DNA of 35,500 nucleotides. It comes from Patescibacteria group bacterium (GTDB taxonomy: Bacteria; Patescibacteriota; Patescibacteriia; SG8-24). Positions 9,439-17,390 of this stretch are shown in pieces (the stretch's first letter is position 1; each line of letters opens with the position of its first letter). The translations under genes were made by a program, and so were the position numbers. The notes under the pieces are model-generated. The model ran no database searches, was not told the DNA's origin, and saw only the letters and a list, made by a program, of their open reading frames with translations. The stretch is taken from assembly GCA_018813785.1 (NCBI GenBank), contig JAHJAU010000041.1:1-35500 (forward strand), in the 5' to 3' direction.

Positions 9439-9756
9439 ATGCATTTCGATATAAAAACAAAAAACATGGATTTAACTGAGGCGATTCGGGCGGCGGTTGA
9501 AGAGAAAATAACCAAATTAGTGCCGCTGGTGGAACGATTTGGCGAATCGGTCTTGGCTGAGATTGAAGTGGGGAAAACCACCGGTCATCACAGCAAGGGG
9601 CCATTTTTTCGGGCGGAAGTACGGGTTCGTTTGCCGGGCAAATTAGTTTATGCTGACGCACAGGATGAGGATTTATATCTGGCAGTGCGTGAAGCTCGCG
9701 ATAAGGCCAAGCGTCAAATTTTGGATTATAAAGAAACTCTGAACAATCGATCTTAA
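9439..9756 (+). CDS. hpf: Ribosome hibernation-promoting factor HPF/RaiA family (short form)
   Basis: MHFDIKTKNMDLTEAIRAAVEEKITKL...AEVRVRLPGKLVYADAQDEDLYLAVREARDKAKRQI. Confidence 0.9.
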   Translation: MHFDIKTKNMDLTEAIRAAVEEKITKLVPLVERFGESVLAEIEVGKTTGHHSKGPFFRAEVRVRLPGKLVYADAQDEDLYLAVREARDKAKRQILDYKETLNNRS

Positions 9757-9761
9757 ACTTG

Positions 9762-9807
9762 AAAAAGTGTCAGACAGTTTTAAGGTAAAAATTGTTTGAC
9801 GCTTTTT
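9762..9807. terminator. Long near-perfect inverted repeat / terminator downstream of hpf
   Basis: AAAAAGTGTCAGACAGTTTT aaggt AAAAATTGTTTGACGCTTTTT. Confidence 0.8.
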
Positions 9808-9902
9808 CATTAGATAAGTCTGAAAAGTTGGTCATTGAGTGGACTATCATTCCGTACGCGTGTATAAATAGGTATATTACTTCCAGAATTAACGCACTTC
9901 AC

Positions 9903-12680
9903 ATGTCTCTTTTTTATAAGATTTTCGGCGATCCGAACGAGAAGGTTTTGACTGAAATGCAACCGATCGTCGAAGATATCAACAATTTAGAAAAAGAAAT
10001 CGAACAGCTGGGTCCAGAAGCACTTCGTGACCGGTCACTTGATTTGAAAGCTCGGGTAACTGCCGGTACAGCGCTCGATGTGATTTTACCGGAGGCATTT
10101 GCGTTGTGTCGCGAGGCAGCCAAGCGCACGCTTCATCAGCGACATTATGATGTTCAGCTGTTGGGTGGTTTGGCTTTGCATCGCGGACAAATCGCGGAAA
10201 TGCGTACTGGTGAGGGTAAGACTTTGACCGCTACCTTGGCGGTTTATCTGAATGCGTTGACCGGCAAGGGAGTACACGTAATCACCGTTAATGATTACCT
10301 GTCCCGTCGTGACGCCTCCTGGATGGGGCAGGTTTATAATGCTTTGGGTTTGTCAGTGGCGTGTATTAATCACATGTCTGCTTTTCGTTACGATTCGGAT
10401 TGGCAGGCACCAACTGAAATTGAAGAGGTATCTCTGGCCAATTTAGCTGAAGCAGCTGAAAAAGAAGAAGGTGGTGTAGTGGATCAAAAACGTGATCGTA
10501 TCGGTTCGTTTAAGGTAGAGATGGATTACTTGAAGCCCTGCGAGCGTCAGGAAGCGTATCAGGCAGATATTACTTATGGCACTAATAATGAATTCGGTTT
10601 TGATTACCTGCGCGACAACATGGCCATGCGGCCAGAACACAAGGTTCAGCGTCCGCATCATTACGCTATCGTGGACGAAGTGGACTCAATTTTGATTGAT
10701 GAGGCGCGTACGCCGCTCATTATTTCTGCAGCAGCCGAGGAAGCGGCTGATATTTACTACAAATTTGCGACGTTGATTAAGCCGATGAAAGAGAACGTGG
10801 ATTTCAATAAAGATGAAAAGATGAAATCCTCCAGCTTTACAGAAGAAGGTCAGAATCGAATCGCTAAATTACTCGGTTACGATCCGTGGTCTGAAAATGA
10901 TACCAGTACAATTTTTCATCTGGAGGCAGCTCTGCGAGCCGACAAGATGTACGAGAAGGATAAAGATTATGTAGTCAAAGATGATGAAGTGATTATCGTG
11001 GATGAGTTTACTGGACGATTGATGCAAGGGCGACGTTATAGCGAAGGTTTACACCAGGCGATTGAAGCCAAAGAAGGTGTGGCTATTCAGCGTGAAAGTC
11101 GGACGTTGGCCACTATCACTTTTCAGAATTATTTTCGCATGTATGAAAAGTTGGCCGGCATGACCGGTACCGCGGCCACTGAAGCTGAGGAATTCGCCAA
11201 AATTTACAATCTGGACGTAACGGTTATTCCGACTAATCGATCCAATGCTCGGGTGGATTTATCGGATCGAATTTATAAAAGTGAGCAGGCGAAGTTTATT
11301 GCGGTGGTGAAAGAAATTCGTGAGCGACATGAAAGAGGTCAGCCGGTATTGGTCGGCACCGCCTCCATTGAGAAGAATGAGATTTTGGGCGAATTGTTGA
11401 CCAGGGAAGGTATTCCGCACGAATTATTGAATGCCAAAAACCATGAACGTGAGGCGCAGATTATTGCGCAAGCTGGTCGGTTTGGGGCGGTGACCGTGGC
11501 CACTAACATGGCTGGCCGCGGTGTCGACATTATCCTGGGTGGTAATCCAGCCAACGCAGTCGATGCCCAAAAAGTCAAAGAGCTTGGTGGTTTATTTGTT
11601 CTGGGTACAGAACGACACGAATCACGACGCATAGATAATCAGCTGCGCGGTCGATCTGGTCGTCAGGGTGATCCGGGCGTCACGCAATTTTTCATCTCTT
11701 TAGAAGATGATTTGTTGCGTATTTTTGCCACGGACAGCATGCGTTCCATGTTGGATCGGCTGGGCCTGCCAGACGATGTGCCAATCGAAAATCGAATGGT
11801 TAATCGTTCGATCGAAAGTGCCCAGAAAAAAGTCGAGGGTCATCACTTTGATATTCGCAAACATCTTTTAGAGTACGATGACGTATTGAATCGACATCGC
11901 GAAGTATTTTATAACAAGCGCGATGAACTTTTGTTTATTGTGCCGGGTGATTCAGTTACAGTCAGAGAGCGGGCGATTGAATGGGTTGAATCAGAAATTG
12001 AACGAGTAGTGCTGTTTCACACAGCAGCCGAAGATGAAAAAGCCTGGGATTTGAAAGAGATTTATGAAGTTATTGCAACTATTTTTCCGGTTTCCGAAGC
12101 TGATCGTGAGCAGTTAACTGACATTCACCAGACAGCCGGTTCTAAAAAAGCCGATGCTGAAGCTCGCACCAAGATTATCGAACATCTAATGACTTTGGTG
12201 AAGCGTGAATACGATGCGCTAGAGGCGCGGGTTGACGCAGTCTTAAAAGAATATGAAAACGTTGGAGCGTTCCCTGATTTGGTTCGCGGAATGATGTTGC
12301 GAGCCATGGATATGTTATGGGTAGAGCATTTGGATGCTATGGATCATATGCGAACTGGTGTAGGGTTGCAGGGTTACGGTCAGCGCGATCCGTTGGTTCA
12401 GTATAAGAAAGAAGCGTTTCGAATGTTTAACGAATTGATGGCCATGGTGGAAAAACAAGTGGTGTATTCATTGTTTAAGATGAGTGTTGCACCGCGTCCG
12501 GATCAGTCACGGAGATACGCCAAATCATTGATGGACTCTCAGGGGGTAAAAATGCAGGGAGCTGGAAAGGTGGCTGGTGAGTCCGGCAATAATGCTGGCG
12601 GTGGTCAGGCTAAGGTGGGTCGTAACGAACCCTGTCCTTGCGGTAGTGGAAAAAAATATAAGAAGTGTTGCGGGGCATAA
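9903..12680 (+). CDS. secA: Protein translocase subunit SecA
   Basis: MRTGEGKTLTATLAVYLNAL, YGTNNEFGFDYLRDNMA, VDEVDSILIDEARTPLIIS, TNMAGRGVDIILGG, SGRQGDPGVTQFFISLEDDL, C-terminal SEC-C RNEPCPCGSGKKYKKCCGA. Start at MSLFYKIFGDPNEK; the ORF-track extension to 9792 lies in the hpf terminator. Confidence 0.97.
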   Translation: MSLFYKIFGDPNEKVLTEMQPIVEDINNLEKEIEQLGPEALRDRSLDLKARVTAGTALDVILPEAFALCREAAKRTLHQRHYDVQLLGGLALHRGQIAEMRTGEGKTLTATLAVYLNALTGKGVHVITVNDYLSRRDASWMGQVYNALGLSVACINHMSAFRYDSDWQAPTEIEEVSLANLAEAAEKEEGGVVDQKRDRIGSFKVEMDYLKPCERQEAYQADITYGTNNEFGFDYLRDNMAMRPEHKVQRPHHYAIVDEVDSILIDEARTPLIISAAAEEAADIYYKFATLIKPMKENVDFNKDEKMKSSSFTEEGQNRIAKLLGYDPWSENDTSTIFHLEAALRADKMYEKDKDYVVKDDEVIIVDEFTGRLMQGRRYSEGLHQAIEAKEGVAIQRESRTLATITFQNYFRMYEKLAGMTGTAATEAEEFAKIYNLDVTVIPTNRSNARVDLSDRIYKSEQAKFIAVVKEIRERHERGQPVLVGTASIEKNEILGELLTREGIPHELLNAKNHEREAQIIAQAGRFGAVTVATNMAGRGVDIILGGNPANAVDAQKVKELGGLFVLGTERHESRRIDNQLRGRSGRQGDPGVTQFFISLEDDLLRIFATDSMRSMLDRLGLPDDVPIENRMVNRSIESAQKKVEGHHFDIRKHLLEYDDVLNRHREVFYNKRDELLFIVPGDSVTVRERAIEWVESEIERVVLFHTAAEDEKAWDLKEIYEVIATIFPVSEADREQLTDIHQTAGSKKADAEARTKIIEHLMTLVKREYDALEARVDAVLKEYENVGAFPDLVRGMMLRAMDMLWVEHLDAMDHMRTGVGLQGYGQRDPLVQYKKEAFRMFNELMAMVEKQVVYSLFKMSVAPRPDQSRRYAKSLMDSQGVKMQGAGKVAGESGNNAGGGQAKVGRNEPCPCGSGKKYKKCCGA

Positions 12681-12685
12681 AGACC

Positions 12686-13018
12686 ATGATTGATTACAAA
12701 GATTTTGAAAAAGTGGATATACGAGTGGGGGAGATTGTGAAGGTTGAAGATTTTCCTGAGGCCAGAAAACCAGCTTATAAGTTAATGATAGATTTTGGTT
12801 CAGAAATTGGGATCAAAAAATCTTCAGCTCAAATTACCGAACACTACTCAAAAGAAGAACTGCTGGGAAAGTTAATTATTGGGGTAGTTAATTTTCCACC
12901 AAAACAGATCGGTTCTTTTATGTCAGAAACTCTTACCTTGGGGTTGTCGGATGAGAAGGGTGACGTAGTGTTATTGAGTCCGGACATAAAAGTCCCCACG
13001 GGCGGAAAAATGTTTTAA
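12686..13018 (+). CDS. csaA: CsaA-like tRNA-binding-domain protein
   Basis: DFEKVDIRVGEIVKVEDFPEARKPAYKLMIDFGSEIGIKKSSAQITEHY...GVVNFPPKQIGSFMSETLTLG. Confidence 0.85.
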   Translation: MIDYKDFEKVDIRVGEIVKVEDFPEARKPAYKLMIDFGSEIGIKKSSAQITEHYSKEELLGKLIIGVVNFPPKQIGSFMSETLTLGLSDEKGDVVLLSPDIKVPTGGKMF

Positions 13019-13144
13019 GGTCAGTGGTCAAACAGGGTATTCCAGAAGAGATCGCTCAGACGATAGAGCTATTCAATAAATAAAGAGTAGATCAAAGAGG
13101 TGAGAGCTTAGATTATTTTTTGGAGGAATCTTGATGATAAAAAT

Positions 13145-13630
13145 ATGACATCAGACACTTTAATTAAGGCGGATACGGATGTGCTGGCTAGTTTTTTGGT
13201 CGAGGCCAAGCGGAAAACATATGCCGCGAACGGTGAGAGCGGCGAAGAACGGCGTGCCGATGGCGGGCGGGAACTTACTTATGAGTCCGGTCAGTTCTTA
13301 TATCGCGATCGCTATTATGGTTTTAATCCGTTCGTCGGTCAGGAATTGGTGTTTAAAAAAGGCCAGTGTATTTGGGCTATGAATTATTATGGGGAGGTTT
13401 CTCCGGAGGTGGTGGACGTCAAGGCTGTTTATGCGTTTTTGAAAGCGGCACTAAGAGAAGTCGATACACGAAACCCCTTTCGTGGTCCGTATAATTTCAC
13501 TGACGAAAAATATTCTTATCAAAATGTATGCGGCGGCAATGTCGAAAGGTTCAACGGTCGAGAAGTTATCAAGCGAGGGGATTTCGAAATATACAAACTC
13601 TCTTATCAAGGGGGGTTGGTCAAGATTTGA
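13145..13630 (+). CDS. DUF5680-like protein
   Basis: Family features from memory: F..EAKRKTYA...RELTYESGQFLYRDRYYGFNPFVGQELVFKKGQCIWAMNYYGEV. Confidence 0.75.
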   Translation: MTSDTLIKADTDVLASFLVEAKRKTYAANGESGEERRADGGRELTYESGQFLYRDRYYGFNPFVGQELVFKKGQCIWAMNYYGEVSPEVVDVKAVYAFLKAALREVDTRNPFRGPYNFTDEKYSYQNVCGGNVERFNGREVIKRGDFEIYKLSYQGGLVKI

Positions 13631-13686
13631 CAGATTTTGACCGACAACCTAAAAGAGAGGCTGTCCGATTCATAACGTTAAATGAT

Positions 13687-14106
13687 ATGTCTTTTGAAGA
13701 GACAGTTATAACGGAGTTAAAGCAGATAAGCTTGCATTTAGGCGGTGTTGACCAGTGTCTAGAGGGCATCGATCAACATTTAGATGGTGTTGACCAGCGT
13801 CTAGAGGGCATCGATCAACATTTAGATGGTGTTGACCAGCGTCTAGAGGGTATCGATCAACATTTAGATGGTTTAGACGAGCAAGAAGATTTATTATTTC
13901 AGCAGATTACGGAAATAAATGAAAAAATTTCCGGTTTGACTACCAATGAGCGTGTGGATATGTTAGAAAATAAAATGATGACCTATTTTGACCAGCAGAA
14001 CTTATTATTAGAAAAATTTAACGTGGAGAGATTAAGCACTGTAGTACGTTTGGATCGCGTTGAGGGAACCATCGAGTTTTATCACCCGGATTGTAAATTA
14101 CATTAG
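13687..14106 (+). CDS. Coiled-coil protein with tandem heptad repeats
   Basis: MSFEETVITELKQISLHLGGVDQCLEGIDQHLDGVDQRLEGIDQHLDG...; longer ORF-track start (13528) overlaps the DUF5680-like gene. Confidence 0.75.
   Translation: MSFEETVITELKQISLHLGGVDQCLEGIDQHLDGVDQRLEGIDQHLDGVDQRLEGIDQHLDGLDEQEDLLFQQITEINEKISGLTTNERVDMLENKMMTYFDQQNLLLEKFNVERLSTVVRLDRVEGTIEFYHPDCKLH
13744..13869 (+). repeat. 3 x 42-bp near-identical tandem repeat within a CDS
   Basis: Unit ggtgttgaccagcgtctagagggcatcgatcaacatttagat at 13744, 13786, 13828; copy 1 differs at one base (cagTgt), copy 3 at one base (gggTatc). Confidence 0.97.
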
Positions 14107-14115
14107 TCTTAAATT

Positions 14116-14535
14116 ATGTCTGAAAATTGTCCACGCGTTGGTATTGGTTGTCTGGTGCTGAAAGATGGTCGAATTTTACTTGGTAAGCGCTTAGGGTCAT
14201 TTGAGGCTGGAACTTATGACAGCGCTGGCGGACATTTGGAGTACATGGAATCTATTGAAGCTGGTTTGCGGCGCGAAGTGCGAGAGGAGGCAGGGATTGA
14301 AATCAGTGAGCCGCGATTGCTGTGCGTTATAAATTATCGAGTTAATGCACCCAAGCATTATATTGGTATTGGTTTTGTGGCGGATTGGCTGAGCGGCGAA
14401 CCAACTGTTTGCGAACCTGACAAACGTGAGTCCTGGGATTGGTATGATTTGGATAATTTACCCGAGCCACTGTTTGGTGCGGCTAAATTATATATCGAAG
14501 CACTTAAAACCGGTCGAACATTTTTTGATGAATAA
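14116..14535 (+). CDS. NUDIX hydrolase (NUDT15-like)
   Basis: GHLEYMESIEAGLRREVREEAGIEI Nudix box; RVGIGCLVLKDGRILLGKRLGSFEAGTYDSAGGHLE. Confidence 0.92.
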   Translation: MSENCPRVGIGCLVLKDGRILLGKRLGSFEAGTYDSAGGHLEYMESIEAGLRREVREEAGIEISEPRLLCVINYRVNAPKHYIGIGFVADWLSGEPTVCEPDKRESWDWYDLDNLPEPLFGAAKLYIEALKTGRTFFDE

Positions 14536-14615
14536 TCACGGTGGAAGTTTTGAGGATGACAGCGCGGCGCCGGACTGCTATTATCAGTCACAGTTAATTA
14601 CTTACCAAAATCATC

Positions 14616-15065
14616 ATGTTGGATTTAAAAGAAGTTCATCAGCGTCTCGAAGAACTTAAGCATCGTCGTCGTGATTTGAACCGCATGTTTAAAGACGAGT
14701 TGGATCAAAATGAGTCGTATAAAAAAATCGTCGAAGAGTTAAAAGTCTTGCGAGAGAAGAAAAAGTCTATTGAGAATGTGGCGCGGGTGTCGTGTTTTGG
14801 TGGCTCAGACGAACTGGAGCGGATTAAAGAACAAATCAAAGATGAGAAACAATTACTCACTGATCTGGCGTTAAATCAATATGTTGCTGGACAAACCGTT
14901 GAGATTGTTGAAAACGAAACCCGTTTTGTGCCGCAATTCAGCGTGAAGTTTAAAAAAGAAAAATCTTCGTATGCCGAGGAGCAGCGAGCTGTTCGAGCCG
15001 AGTCTCATCCAACCAGAACCTTTTTACCGGCGGAGAAAGCTGGTGAGGCGTTAGTAACAATTTAG
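14616..15065 (+). CDS. Hypothetical coiled-coil protein (149 aa)
   Basis: Charged helical N-terminus LEELKHRRRDLNRMFKDELDQNESYKKIVEELKVLREKKKSIE; terminator after stop. Confidence 0.75.
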   Translation: MLDLKEVHQRLEELKHRRRDLNRMFKDELDQNESYKKIVEELKVLREKKKSIENVARVSCFGGSDELERIKEQIKDEKQLLTDLALNQYVAGQTVEIVENETRFVPQFSVKFKKEKSSYAEEQRAVRAESHPTRTFLPAEKAGEALVTI

Positions 15066-15076
15066 TCTGAATTTTT

Positions 15077-15105
15077 AAAAAAACGTGCTTAAATAGCACG
15101 TTTTT
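15077..15105. terminator. Bidirectional terminator between convergent genes
   Basis: AAAAAACGTGCT taaat AGCACGTTTTT between the + ORF ending 15065 and the - ORF ending 15109. Confidence 0.9.
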
Positions 15106-15108
15106 GGT

Positions 15109-15399
15109 TTAGCGAGTTGAGGGCTTGCGACCCAGACGACCACTGAATCGTTGGTGGCCGAGAACCGGTTGAATAGATGCGTCAACCGTGGGTGGTGTTT
15201 TGGCAAACATAGAGCCAAGAGCATTGCGCAGCAGCTCCGGTTTTTCGAGATATTTATTAATCACCGCAGTGGGTTGAATTTTCAGCCAAGCCACGAATTT
15301 TTCGATCGCCTTACCACCAAATTCTTCGGTGGCGTTTTGGTGATCGAGTTGTTCCCGCAGTTGTTTTTCTGTCTCAGGTGTAAGAGTTGAGATTGTCAT
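15109..15399 (-). CDS. Hypothetical small protein (96 aa), paralogous to the 15432-15653 product
   Basis: ORF; core EEFGGKAIEKFVAWLKIQPTAVINKYLEKPE aligns with its neighbour. Confidence 0.7.
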   Translation of the reverse strand: MTISTLTPETEKQLREQLDHQNATEEFGGKAIEKFVAWLKIQPTAVINKYLEKPELLRNALGSMFAKTPPTVDASIQPVLGHQRFSGRLGRKPSTR

Positions 15400-15431
15400 G
15401 TTGCTATCTTTTGTGAGCCTGGCAGAAATTT

Positions 15432-15653
15432 TTAGAATGGCGAGGCGTAGAGTATGCCTACGTTAGTGCCCGGGCTACCATCCATTGGATACCGCCCACT
15501 TTTTATATTGCGCATGATCTTGACGGCAAAATCCGGATTAGATTTGAGAATATCTCGGACTACCTGATCCTGCTTGGTAAGCCACTTCATGAATTTGGTA
15601 ACGTCCTCTGGAGAAAACTCCGGCTGTGGATCGGTCTTCTTTTTCGATGCCAT
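15432..15653 (-). CDS. Hypothetical small protein (73 aa), paralogous to the 15109-15399 product
   Basis: ORF with SD (agagaggtgaatcATG); core PEFSPEDVTKFMKWLTKQDQVVRDILKSNPD. Confidence 0.7.
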   Translation of the reverse strand: MASKKKTDPQPEFSPEDVTKFMKWLTKQDQVVRDILKSNPDFAVKIMRNIKSGRYPMDGSPGTNVGILYASPF

Positions 15654-15801
15654 GATTCACCTCTCTGGTTGTTTAAAGAACTATGCCCAGAACAGTCTCC
15701 CTGGCGATGTTACTGGAGGCGGTTTAATAATTCAAGCCGCACGAATAAATAATTGGCGTTAAATTAAGAATGAAAAAACCGGCCAAGCAGCCGGTTAATC
15801 G

Positions 15802-16599
15802 TTAATTAATGATCGGATTTTTTTCTGGCGACAGAAGACAGAGATTGGTTGGGATTTTCGTTTCAGTTACATAGACCGGAAACCCTAATTGCATCAGCTC
15901 ATCAACGCGGGGTTCGAGCAACAGGCAAATTCCATCAGACTGTTGCAGTACAGCCAACGCCTGCTTTCGGTCAATGCCGTAACGGGTTTGACCATAGGTT
16001 GATATTTGAACCAGTTGGTCAGCAGCTTCACGTTTGGCAAATTCTTCAGGTGTCAAAAATTCGTAGAACAACTGATCATTCGGTGAGCGTGGTGCTCGCG
16101 TGGTAACAGTCTTAATGATAGTCATTTGTCCCGGTCCAGCCATAACTTCCATTCGACGTAGTCGATCCATGATTGCGGCCTGACGACCAGAACCGGGTAA
16201 ACCAGTTACCACGTGTAGTTCGTGCATCATTTCTATAACTAGCACAAACTGTGGAACCTGCATGTTGATGATATTGCGAGGTCGAGCGGCTTGTTGTTCG
16301 ACAATCTCGTCGCGCTTCAAAACATCACTTGATCCGATTACCACTACAACTTCACCAGGTTGATCGGTGGTGAAGGTATGAGCTACCGGTCTAGGTAGCC
16401 AGACTATTAGATCAGGCGACATTGCCCGAACATCGATGGCGATTAAGGTATCTTCCGCCGCTTCACCGATCAGGATGATCTGTCGACGTAGTTCAGCTAC
16501 CCGTCGAATCACGCGGGGTTCACGTACCCCAGGTAGACGAATGAGCATCGAAGCGATGCCGTTTTCAATGTCCAATCCGGATAGAGTATCAGCCGTCAT
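15802..16599 (-). CDS. Guanylate-kinase-like domain protein with degenerate P-loop and unknown N-terminal domain
   Basis: VVTGLPGSGRQAAIMDRL...TVTTRAPRSPNDQLFYEFLTPEEFAKREAADQLVQISTYGQTRYGIDRKQALAVLQQSDGICLLLEP resembles the GMK fold (TTRxxR, FF/FY..EEF, YG..R); SD ggaggaataATG. Confidence 0.7.
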   Translation of the reverse strand: MTADTLSGLDIENGIASMLIRLPGVREPRVIRRVAELRRQIILIGEAAEDTLIAIDVRAMSPDLIVWLPRPVAHTFTTDQPGEVVVVIGSSDVLKRDEIVEQQAARPRNIINMQVPQFVLVIEMMHELHVVTGLPGSGRQAAIMDRLRRMEVMAGPGQMTIIKTVTTRAPRSPNDQLFYEFLTPEEFAKREAADQLVQISTYGQTRYGIDRKQALAVLQQSDGICLLLEPRVDELMQLGFPVYVTETKIPTNLCLLSPEKNPIIN

Positions 16600-16707
16600 T
16601 ATTCCTCCGATCCAACTCCTTTAACCGAAACACTAATTGCTAGTTATCGTCAACTAACATTGCTATAAGTTGATTAATTTAATTATTACATTTGATTGTT
16701 CGTCGGC

Positions 16708-16736
16708 TTGTCGCAAAAATGATCTGAACGTATACT
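16708..16736 (+). promoter_or_regulatory. Putative promoter for MTH1-like gene (near-leaderless)
   Basis: TTGTCG-N17-TATACT, -10 ends 9 nt before ATG 16746. Confidence 0.55.
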
Positions 16737-16745
16737 ATTTCTCGT

Positions 16746-17282
16746 ATGAACAATACTCCTATTACCATGGTTTTAGTGCTGGTCCGTGACGGTGATCGTA
16801 TTTTGTTAGGTCGAAAAAAGCGTGGTTTTGGTCAGGGGAAGTGGAATGGATTTGGCGGTAAGGTGGAACCGGGAGAATCAATTGAAGCAGCGGCTCGGCG
16901 TGAGTTCATTGAAGAAACCAGTAGTGATATTCGTGAACTGCGTTCCGTCGGGCAATTGTCATTTACGTTTGCCGATGGTCAACCGGAATTAGAGATGCAT
17001 GTTTTTGCCGCCGCTGAATTAATTGGTGAACCACAAGAAACAGACGAGATGTTTCCCGATTGGTTTAAAATCGATTCAATCCCATTTGACGAAATGTGGG
17101 CTGACGATCAGTATTGGCTACCACTTTTTTTGAGTGATCGAAGATTTGTCGGATCATTTCATTATGCCGATGAAACTACGATTTTACATCATTCGGTGAT
17201 CAAGCTTGAGAATTGTCTGGCGGATAACGGAACTCAATTTTGTCAGCTAGCTCTAGCGGAGATTAATGAGGCTGATAACTAG
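16746..17282 (+). CDS. MTH1/NUDT1-like 8-oxo-dGTP diphosphatase (NUDIX)
   Basis: LLGRKKRGFGQGKWNGFGGKVEPGESIEAAARREFIEETS; MWADDQYWLPLFLSDRRFVGSFHY parallels MTH1 MWxDDxYWxPLxL. Confidence 0.92.
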   Translation: MNNTPITMVLVLVRDGDRILLGRKKRGFGQGKWNGFGGKVEPGESIEAAARREFIEETSSDIRELRSVGQLSFTFADGQPELEMHVFAAAELIGEPQETDEMFPDWFKIDSIPFDEMWADDQYWLPLFLSDRRFVGSFHYADETTILHHSVIKLENCLADNGTQFCQLALAEINEADN

Positions 17283-17344
17283 GTTGCCAAAACTCGTAAC
17301 CTGCACTAGGATTATTGTCAGTTATGCACAAATAATGACAATTA

Positions 17345-17368
17345 GAGCGTATCGAACGCTCATTTTTT
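17345..17368 (+). terminator. Rho-independent terminator between NUDIX gene and secD
   Basis: GAGCGT atcga ACGCTC followed by ATTTTTT. Confidence 0.8.
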
Positions 17369-17390
17369 CTCGGAAGCAAACAACGATGAT

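Noticed and set aside
9792-9902. 37-residue N-terminal extension of SecA in the ORF track
   Set aside because: Begins inside the hpf terminator hairpin; canonical SecA N-terminus starts at 9903 (MSLFYKIFGDPNEK).
10383-10560. Apparent insertion in SecA between MSAFRYDSDW and YLKPCERQEAY
   Set aside because: Insertions at this position are known in several bacterial SecA lineages; not considered unusual without alignment.
11339-11632. 97-aa minus-strand ORF inside secA
   Set aside because: Antisense shadow of highly conserved secA motifs.
13528-13686. N-terminal extension of the heptad-repeat protein
   Set aside because: Overlaps the DUF5680-like gene in another frame and has low-complexity Arg-rich translation typical of an out-of-frame read.
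13744-13869. Possible CRISPR-like array
   Set aside because: Repeats are contiguous (no spacers), in frame and coding for heptads.
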